Positions 1 to 5,640 of a stretch of 50,224 bases of DNA are shown here, piece after piece. The position numbers and the translations under genes were made by a program. This DNA comes from Liolophura sinensis. Lineage: Eukaryota; Mollusca; Polyplacophora; Chitonida; Chitonidae. Where the stretch lies: positions 1 through 50,224 of the forward strand of contig NW_027018260.1 in assembly GCF_032854445.1 (NCBI RefSeq), read 5' to 3'. Under the pieces are notes generated by a model that saw only the letters and a program-made list of their open reading frames with translations, had not been told where the DNA came from and searched no databases. The number at the start of each line of letters is the position of its first letter. Position 1 is the first letter of the stretch.

Positions 1-290
1 GAGTTTTAATGGTGAAAGTTTGAAATTCTGGGCGAGAGGACACAAGGAGACAGGTGGTGACGAGGCTGCGAGTGACGTCCCCTTGGCGTTGCTAGGCACC
101 CCTCCCAGCTGCCGGCATGTAAAGGTCCAGATTTTTCCAGTCAACCTATGTCAAGATTTTTACAGCTTCTTTCTCTCAGGCTGGGCCAGGTATGCACCAA
201 AGCTTATTGGCCTCGGAATGTTTGGGACTGGGCTACAGCGCTAAACGTTAACATTGTCGCTTATGGAAAACTAATGGGGGTCTGTGGCCT
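1..290. mobile_element. 455-bp TIR element, 5'-truncated by window edge
   Basis: The right 290 bp of the element, including the CRE-like site (from 73), the X-box-like site (88-99) and the right inverted repeat (272-290), followed by GAT at 291-293. Confidence 0.75.
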
Positions 291-2736
291 GATCTGTCCA
301 CTTGTGCCAAAACATGTAATATGTCACTGTGTGCTCAGATTTGGCAACAGCCTGATAATATTTGGTGGGTACATCTGCGATGTGGTTTGCATTGACATGG
401 AACTTGATTGAGCAGTTTTAAAGCTTTTTAATTCTATATTTTCCCCACATATCCATTTTGTCTAAAAATGGGCTAAAGCGCTCTGTGGTCAAGGGTAGTA
501 CAGGAGTATAAACAGACTGGAACAAACACAGACAATGTTTCATTGTTCCTGGTTTTTAAAATGTCTCTTTTGGGGCTGACATTTGATAAATAATGCAAAA
601 TTTGAGTGCTGCGAGTGAAATTGGAGTATGTGGCTGATAGATAGGGTGGTGTGATTAAGGATGGTCAATAAGGCCTTGCATCACATATAAGGGCCCAGCC
701 TCACACAGGTGGATAAAAACACATCAGCAGATTAATTTACTTGGCTAGAGTAGTAGAGAGGGCCAGTGTGCATTTAATTTACAAACCAAGTCAGGTTCCT
801 CCCATGTGTGCCACCACACACTAGGTAAATGTGCTTCAAATCATCCTGCAGGTCACAAAACATGAAAAACAGGCATCTCTGCTGGAACACTGTCTGCTGT
901 TTTGGGCATAGACTTGAAGTGGACAAGGTAAATTTTCCTCTTTAAACTTAAAAATAAACCACTGTAGGCATGTAGTTTTCATTGCATGTGTATATTCATT
1001 CCTCTGACAAGTTACATGTGCACTCACACAGTATGTGTGGCGTTGGAACAAAAATGATCAATTTCAAGTTTCTAGCATACATGTGAGTGTGATCTGTTGG
1101 AATATTGCCCTTGTGAAAATGAGTCTCTGCCCCACCAGGTGTCTGTTTTTCCACCAGAACATAGTACGCTGTTCCTGCGACATCTCAAGGAGTTTTTGTT
1201 TTAGTATGTGGCCCAGTGTGGCATCCACCTCCCTGGGCAACTGGGATTTTTTTTATGTTTCCAATGTCCTCACACACAAGTTAGAAATTAGACAGCTACA
1301 TATGTCTTTCACATCCTAGTTTAATACCTATTGAGCTTTTGTCTTGGTTTCCCTCTTTAGATCTTGTCTCCCAAACATGGCGTCAGTGAACTTTGCCTGG
1401 TTTATGCATACATTGAACTGGGATCTACCTAGGTGAGTGGGGTCTGCTAGCCGTTCAGCTTCCTCAAAGGCCTGACCATTCGGATGCAGTATTCGACTCC
1501 TTTGGCCGACCTAGAATCCCCGTCATTGGTCCGGTACTACACCATGACACATACCCCTCCGGCCCCCCCACCCCCCCAACCGGGGAAACGTCACAGGTTT
1601 CTCATATATGTACGGACAGTTTGAATGTCCATTCCTCATGCCCACCCAGCAACACCCAGTGTGGAACCTGATTACGGATGTAATTTCTCACTGATTATTT
1701 GAGGATTTCTGTGTTGTTACAGGTTAAAAAGTATAGCTTTTCCCCTCTTCTTGGGTCCCTTCAACATGTCTTGGGAGGGTTGCCTTGCTGACTGTCTGAA
1801 TGACCAATGTGCATGTACTGTGTGGCTTTATTTTTGTAAGTGGCAAATTCATATTTCTCCCCTCTACTTATCTCTTGTAGATGCCAGTGTCACACTTTGG
1901 TATTTGTTATGTGGAAAGTACTAATTTAGTCTGAGGCAAAAACACAGGTGGTGGGATTCTTTTGCACTGTGAGTTGAGGTAAGCCAGCCAACCAATGGCA
2001 GCCATGGGGGAGACGGGAAAGGGGGGTAGTGTGTGTGTGTGGGGGGGGGAGTGGGTGATCTTTTAAAGGGTTTTATCATGTGAATCACTATGTAAAAGGG
2101 ATACTAGTCTTTTCTTTAGCCCTATCCATGGAAACTGTGCCTATGAGCATTTCTATATCAATTTGGATGCATACGTTTACTTTGATGGTGATCAAAATGT
2201 ACTTTTCTGGAATTTTGAAACTCCGCTTTGCTACCCACCTGTATCACTTTAAGTCAAATTTTGCACAAAGTTGCTAAAAGGTATGTCCTATATTTGCTAA
2301 GTGAATTGTCAGATAAATTACCTGTCTTTTGATATGTATTTTGACACTTTTGGCTTTTAAGTATTTTCTTAACACTGCTGTAAACAAGAAAATCTACTTG
2401 AAAATCCATAATTTTCTAAATGTTTGTCAATGGAAAATGTAAAATACTTTGTCATTGGAATTTTTTCATTTTTCTTGCAGATATACATACCAGCTTTCCA
2501 AAACATTTGACCTGGTTAAGATATTTTCAACGGTATGTGCACTACAGAGCTTTGAACTTGGTGCTTGAGGACGGACAAACAGACACATTTCCAAGATAGG
2601 GGTACCCCAAGTTAAATTCCTCCTACTGAAAAGTTTTTGCATGTATCAAGCTGTAACTTTATGTGTGAGGTTTAGAGGTAGTAAGCATTATGTGGTGCAA
2701 AAATGATTGATTTTAAAAAAAGTTGGCTGGTGTGAT
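1..2736 (+). repeat. Unit 1 (partial, long form)
   Basis: The window opens inside the 455-bp element, whose right part occupies 1-290; the unit body then runs to 2736. Markers: CAGGTG E-box, AAGG in exon 2, GTATGT donor, and 'ggcaaaaacac' near 1934. That last variant is shared only with unit 8, and landmarks of unit 1 recur 18,035-18,036 bp downstream, so unit 8 is its closest relative in the window. Confidence 0.93.
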
Positions 2737-3191
2737 AGGACACAGACCCCCATTACAACTTGCGTTTTTCAGTAGGGACGATTGTAGTTCTGTGTATTTT
2801 AGGGTGTAAAGTCTTTTTTTGCTGCCAGCCTGCCGTTTTTAGTGTACAAGTGCATGCTTGGTATGAAAATGATGGAAATTGTCTAAGCTTTGGGCAGGTA
2901 TGAGTTTTAATGGTGAAAGTTTGAAATTCTGGGCGAGAGGACACAAGGAGACAGGTGGTGACGAGGCTGCGAGTGACGTCCCCTTGGCGTTGCTAGGCAC
3001 CCCTCCCAGCTGCCGGCATGTAAAGGTCCAGATTTTTCCAGTCAACCTATGTCAAGATTTTTACAGCTTCTTTCTCTCAGGCTGGGCCAGGTATGCACCA
3101 AAGCTTATTGGCCTCGGAATGTTTGGGACTGGGCTACAGCGCTAAACGTTAACATTGTCGCTTATGGAAAACTAATGGGGGTCTGTGGCCT
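2737..3191. mobile_element. 455-bp TIR element, reference copy (MITE-like)
   Basis: The segment begins AGGACACAGACCCCCATTA (2737-2755) and ends with the inverted copy at 3173-3191; the two ends match at 18 of 19 positions. It sits between two GAT triplets (2734-2736 and 3192-3194), while short units have one GAT at the same place. This is the expected filled/empty-site pattern for an insertion with a 3-bp target duplication. It is too short for a transposase and none is readable, so it would be non-autonomous. The 3-bp duplication excludes TA-, TTAA- and 8-bp-target families, but I cannot name the superfamily. Alternative: precise deletion between TGAT repeats, which would leave the inverted ends unexplained. 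Splice-like signals inside ('gggcag|gtatga' at about 2893-2904 and 'ttctctcag' ending near 3080) could make it part of transcripts. Confidence 0.75.
2974..3000. promoter_or_regulatory. CRE-like and RFX X-box-like pair inside the element
   Basis: TGACGTCC (from 2974) is one base from the palindromic CRE TGACGTCA. GTTGCTAGGCAC (2989-3000) fits the RFX X-box pattern of GT-N-RCC-like and RGYAAC-like half-sites. Read on the minus strand the order is CCTAGCAAC then GACGTCA, the X1/X2 order known from MHC class II promoters, but here with about 8 bp of extra spacing. RFX plus CREB/CREM sites are also common in testis and ciliary promoters. The pair is present in every complete element copy and absent from short units, so only long units would carry it. 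Binding is inferred from motif match alone. Confidence 0.4.
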
Positions 3192-3432
3192 GATCTGTCC
3201 ACTTGTGCCAAAACATGTAATATGTCACTGTGTGCTCAGATTTGGCAACAGCCTGATAATATTTGGTGGGTACATCTGCGATGTGGTTTGCATTGACATG
3301 GAACTTGATTGAGCAGTTTTAAAGCTTTTTAATTCTATATTTTCCCCACATATCCATTTTGTCTAAAAATCGGCTAAAGCGCTCTGTGGTCAAGGGTAGT
3401 ACAGGAGTATAAACAGACTGGAACAAACACAG

Positions 3433-3447
3433 ACAATGTTTCATTGT
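3433..3447. promoter_or_regulatory. SOX-dimer-type palindrome
   Basis: ACAATG-TTT-CATTGT is a perfect 6+6 bp inverted repeat with a 3-bp spacer, the head-to-head arrangement known for SOX9/SOX10-type homodimers. It lies 154 bp upstream of the TATA box and is present in all units, including 532-546 in unit 1 and near 50193 in unit 20. Whether it is bound is unknown. Confidence 0.45.
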
Positions 3448-3520
3448 TCCTGGTTTTTAAAATGTCTCTTTTGGGGCTGACATTTGATAAATAATGCAAA
3501 ATTTGAGTGCTGCGCGTGAA

Positions 3521-3525
3521 ATTGG
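3521..3525 (-). promoter_or_regulatory. Inverted CCAAT box
   Basis: ATTGG (CCAAT on the minus strand) in 'gaaattggagtatg', 66 bp upstream of the TATA box and so about 95-100 bp upstream of the expected start, the usual NF-Y distance. Present at the same place in all units except unit 16, where a neighbouring A is missing. Confidence 0.35.
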
Positions 3526-3586
3526 AGTATGTGGCTGATAGATAGGGTGGTGTGATTAAGGATGGTCAATAAGGCCTTGCATCACA

Positions 3587-3592
3587 TATAAG
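3587..3592 (+). promoter_or_regulatory. TATA box of the unit promoter
   Basis: TATAAG in 'cacatataagggcc' is followed about 30 bp later by 'aacacatcag', a plausible start near 3617. The same element begins at 686, 3587, 6033, 8479, 10925, 13366, 15816, 18721, 21623, 24069, 26510, 29408, 32313, 34760, 37661, 40106, 42554, 44995 and 47442. A CAGGTG or CAGCTG E-box lies about 16 bp downstream, the version depending on unit subfamily. The start site is inferred. Confidence 0.5.
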
Positions 3593-3616
3593 GGCCCAGC
3601 CTCACACAGGTGGATA

Positions 3617-3828
3617 AAAACACATCAGCAGATTAATTTACTTGGCTAGAGTAGTAGAGAGGGCCAGTGTGCATTTAATTTACAAACCAAGTCAGGTTCC
3701 TCCCATGTGTGCCACCACACACTAGGTAAATGTGCTTCAAATCATCCTGCAGGTCACAAAACATGAAAAACAGGCATCTCTGCTGGAACACTGTCTGCTG
3801 TTTTGGGCATAGACTTGAAGTGGACAAG
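3617..3828 (+). other. Predicted exon 1
   Basis: Runs from the inferred start to a donor-like 'gacaag|gtaaat' at 3828/3829. It contains a short upstream frame (ATG 3705 to TAG 3725, 6 codons) and then a frame from ATG 3730. The latter is open through the donor and, unspliced, ends at TAA 3844-3846 (38 codons). A second in-frame ATG at 3763 has A at -3. In units 6 and 11 this frame is cut by TGG-to-TGA, which argues against coding constraint. Both exon ends are predictions. Confidence 0.35.
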
Positions 3829-3853
3829 GTAAATTTTCCTCTTTAAACTTAAA

Positions 3854-3859
3854 AATAAA
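3854..3859 (+). terminator. AATAAA polyadenylation signal in intron 1
   Basis: AATAAA 26 bp after the exon 1 donor, followed by GT-rich 'tgcatgtgtat' about 25-40 bp downstream, a suitable downstream element. It could end a transcript of about 270 nt from the unit's own TATA box, or serve a transcript reading in from the preceding unit, since I see no other + strand AATAAA at the unit's 3' end. One base is missing in the A run upstream in unit 16, which leaves the signal intact. Confidence 0.35.
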
Positions 3860-4039
3860 CCACTGTAGGCATGTAGTTTTCATTGCATGTGTATATTCAT
3901 TCCTCTGACAAGTTACATGTGCACTCACACAGTATGTGTGGCGTTGGAACAAAAATGATCAATTTCAAGTTTCTAGCATACATGTGAGTGTGATCTGTTG
4001 GAATATTGCCCTTGTGAAAATGAGTCTCTGCCCCACCAG

Positions 4040-4104
4040 GTGTCTGTTTTTCCACCAGAACATAGTACGCTGTTCCTGCGACATCTCAAGGAGTTTTTGT
4101 TTTA
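4040..4104 (+). other. Predicted exon 2
   Basis: The acceptor 'gtctctgccccaccag' ends at 4039 and gives an intron of 211 nt from exon 1; the donor is 'ttta|gtatgt' at 4104/4105. In units 3, 4, 5, 10, 16 and 17 the donor is GTATCT, so exon definition would fail there. The same six units, plus 7, 11, 14 and 19, have one extra A (AAAGG for AAGG), which changes frame. Such free indels argue that this exon is not under protein-coding constraint. Confidence 0.35.
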
Positions 4105-4261
4105 GTATGTGGCCCAGTGTGGCATCCACCTCCCTGGGCAACTGGGATTTTTTTTATGTTTCCAATGTCCTCACACACAAGTTAGAAATTAGACAGCTAC
4201 ATATGTCTTTCACATCCTAGTTTAATACCTATTGAGCTTTTGTCTTGGTTTCCCTCTTTAG

Positions 4262-4333
4262 ATCTTGTCTCCCAAACATGGCGTCAGTGAACTTTGCCTG
4301 GTTTATGCATACATTGAACTGGGATCTACCTAG
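4262..4333 (+). other. Predicted exon 3 with Kozak-type ATG
   Basis: The acceptor 'ggtttccctctttag' ends at 4261 and the donor 'acctag|gtgagt' is at 4333/4334; both are close to consensus. The ATG at 4278 lies in 'caaacATGGCG' with A at -3 and G at +4, the best initiation context in the unit. Length 72 nt. Confidence 0.45.
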
Positions 4334-4825
4334 GTGAGTGGGGTCTGCTAGCCGTTCAGCTTCCTCAAAGGCCTGACCATTCGGATGCAGTATTCGACTC
4401 CTTTGGCCGACCTAGAATCCCCGTCATTGGTCCGGTACTACACCATGACACATACCCCTCCGGCCCCCCCACCCCCCCAACCGGGGAAACGTCACAGGTT
4501 TCTCATATATGTACGGACAGTTTGAATGTCCATTCCTCATGCCCACCCAGCAACACCCAGTGTGGAACCTGATTACGGATGTAATTTCTCACTGATTATT
4601 TGAGGATTTCTGTGTTGTTACAGGTTAAAAAGTATAGCTTTTCCCCTCTTCTTGGGTCCCTTCAACATGTCTTGGGAGGGTTGCCTTGCTGACTGTCTGA
4701 ATGACCAATGTGCATGTACTGTGTGGCTTTATTTTTGTAAGTGGCAAATTCATATTTCTCCCCTCTACTTATCTCTTGTAGATGCCAGTGTCACACTTTG
4801 GTATTTGTTATGTGGAAAGTACTAA
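4278..4825 (+). CDS. Candidate two-exon small cysteine-rich ORF (85 aa), unrecognised
   Basis: Joining 4278-4333 to 4624-4825 (intron 4334-4623, gtgagt...ttacag) gives an 85-codon frame ending at TAA 4823-4825. The intron splits codon 19 (AG|G, Arg). The product starts MASVNFAWFM, has hydrophobic stretches at about 23-32 and 66-82, and has cysteines at 39, 43, 48, 50, 57 and 82 (C-x3-C-x4-C-x-C-x6-C). I recognise no family. The start was chosen for its Kozak context. The frame looks open in all 19 units with this region; variants are residue 12 T/I, residue 79 Y/C and residue 10 M/I (unit 7), all replacements, so there is no sign of purifying selection. The ATG lies at 1377, 4278, 6725, 9171, 11617, 14057, 16508, 19412, 22314, 24761, 27202, 30099, 33004, 35452, 38354, 40800, 43246, 45686 and 48134. 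A non-coding RNA with a chance frame is a real alternative. Confidence 0.2.
4460..4484. repeat. C-rich tract between CCGG palindromes
   Basis: CCGG (4460-4463), C7-A-C7-AA, then CCGG (4481-4484), inside predicted intron 3. The minus strand is strongly G-rich and could form a G-quadruplex; the plus strand could form an i-motif. It is conserved in all units apart from an extra A interruption in unit 6. It lies in an atypically GC-rich, CpG-containing stretch (about 4340-4500) that holds no gene I can see. Confidence 0.6.
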
Positions 4826-4879
4826 TTTAGTCTGAGGCAACAACACAGGTGGTGGGATTCTTTTGCACTGTGAGTTGAG
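4624..4879 (+). other. Predicted exon 4 (with optional internal 45-nt intron)
   Basis: The acceptor 'gtgttgttacag' ends at 4623 and the donor 'gttgag|gtaagc' is at 4879/4880, giving a 256-nt exon. Inside it a strong donor (gtaagt at 4737) and a strong acceptor ('tctcttgtag' ending at 4781) enclose only 45 nt. That is very short for a vertebrate intron, is a multiple of three and has no stop in the 85-codon frame, so retention is favoured. The 4781 acceptor could instead pair with the exon 3 donor. Confidence 0.35.
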
Positions 4880-4906
4880 GTAAGCCAGCCAACCAATGGC
4901 AGCCAT

Positions 4907-4959
4907 GGGGGAGACGGGAAAGGGGGGTAGTGTGTGTGTGTAAGGGGGGGGGGAGTGGG
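4907..4959. repeat. G-rich / (TG)n microsatellite, length-variable
   Basis: G runs separated by short loops (G5, G3, G6), then a (TG)n run and a long G run. This is the only strongly length-variable site of the unit: for example TG then G7 in units 5 and 10, TG then G12-13 in units 7, 14 and 19, and TG-TAA then G8-13 in units 2-4, 6, 9, 13, 15, 16 and 18. Four or more G runs give clear quadruplex potential on the plus strand. Confidence 0.75.
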
Positions 4960-5023
4960 TGATCTTTTAAAGGGTTTTATCATGTGAATCACTATGTAAA
5001 AGGGATACTAGTCTTTTCTTTAG

Positions 5024-5184
5024 CCCTATCCATGGAAACTGTGCCTATGAGCATTTCTATATCAATTTGGATGCATACGTTTACTTTGATGGTGATCAAA
5101 ATGTACTTTTCTGGAATTTTGAAACTCCGCTTTGCTACCCACCTGTATCCCTTTAAGTCAAATTTTGCACAAAGTTGCTAAAAG
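5024..5184 (+). other. Predicted exon 5
   Basis: The acceptor 'gtcttttctttag' ends at 5023 and the donor 'ctaaaag|gtatgt' is at 5184/5185; 161 nt. Two frames are long and open. One starts at nucleotide 2, includes YINLDAYVYFDGDQNV and stops at TAA 5154-5156. The other is a 65-codon frame that starts in the upstream intron at ATG 4984. The first is the more protein-like, and its variants are milder (TAC/TAT silent, TCA/TCC silent), but both rest on few sites. Function not recognised. Confidence 0.35.
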
Positions 5185-5384
5185 GTATGTCCTATATTTG
5201 CTAAGTGAATTGTCAGATAAATTACCTGTCTTTTGATGTATGTTTTGACACTTTTGGCTTTTAAGTATTTTCTTAACACTGCTGTAAACAAGAAAATCTA
5301 CTTGAAAATCCATAATTTTCTAAATGTTTGTCAATGGAAAATGTAAAATACTTTGTCATTGGAATTTTTTCATTTTTCTTGCAG

Positions 5385-5503
5385 ATATACATACCAGCTT
5401 TCCAAAACATTTGACCTGGTTAAGATATTTTCAACGGTATGTGCACTACAGAGCTTTGAACTTGGTGCTTGAGGACGGACAAACAGACACATTTCCAAGA
5501 TAG
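5385..5503 (+). other. Predicted exon 6 / 3' exon
   Basis: The acceptor 'cattttttcatttttcttgcag'-type tract ending at 5384 is the strongest in the unit. A donor-like 'caacg|gtatgt' lies at 5436/5437. If that donor is not used, the frame that continues exon 5's nucleotide-2 frame across the splice runs through PKHLTWLRYFQRYVHYRAL to TAG 5501-5503. If it is used, the transcript could splice onward into the next unit. The remaining 137 bp to the unit end (5504-5640) hold no gene I can see. Confidence 0.35.
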
Positions 5504-5640
5504 GGGTACCCCAAGTTAAATTCCTCCTACTGAAAAGTTTTTGCATGTATCAAGCTGTAACTTTATGTGTGAGGTTTAGAGGTAGTAAGCATTATGTGGT
5601 GCAAAAATGATTGATTTTAAAAAAAGTTGGCTGGTGTGAT

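Larger units (their letters stand above)
2737..5640 (+). repeat. Unit 2 (long form, reference unit)
   Basis: A complete 2,904-bp long unit: element 2737-3191, then promoter, splice-site series, G/C tracts and the 3' part. Markers: CAGGTG E-box, 'aaaatcgg' at about 3367 (shared with units 6, 15 and 20), AAGG in exon 2, GTATGT donor, and CCC at the exon 5 variant codon. All internal features below are given for this unit. Confidence 0.95.

Noticed and set aside
2879-3145. 88-codon (and overlapping 87-codon) ORFs in and beside the element
   Set aside because: No recognisable domain, no initiation context and no transposase motif. They exist only because the segment is AT-moderate and short of stops, and they cross the candidate regulatory sites.
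3737-3952. 71-codon minus-strand ORF, repeated in nearly every unit
   Set aside because: It lies antisense over predicted exon 1, and all strong splice and promoter signals are on the + strand. Its conservation only reflects near-identity of the copies, and it is broken in unit 6.
3936-4220. 94-codon + strand ORF covering intron 1 and exon 2
   Set aside because: It starts in the predicted intron, is lost in the AAAGG units through a one-base shift, and overlaps other frames. It behaves as a chance frame.
4331-4403. Pol III A-box and B-box pair (TAGGTGAGTGGG and TATTCGACTCC), possible tRNA or SINE
   Set aside because: The A-box match coincides with the exon 3 splice donor. The T-arm and acceptor stems do not pair, there is no terminal A tail or direct repeats, and several units have a degraded B-box (CTTCCACTCC).
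4526-4542. Small hairpin GGACA-GTTTGAA-TGTCC in intron 3
   Set aside because: A 5-bp stem is within chance expectation for this length of sequence and has no further supporting structure.
4984-5181. 65-codon ORF over exon 5 as a stand-alone gene
   Set aside because: Its ATG lies in the predicted intron and its variants across units are all amino-acid replacements (V/L, T/M, H/P/Y). An overlapping frame is more protein-like.
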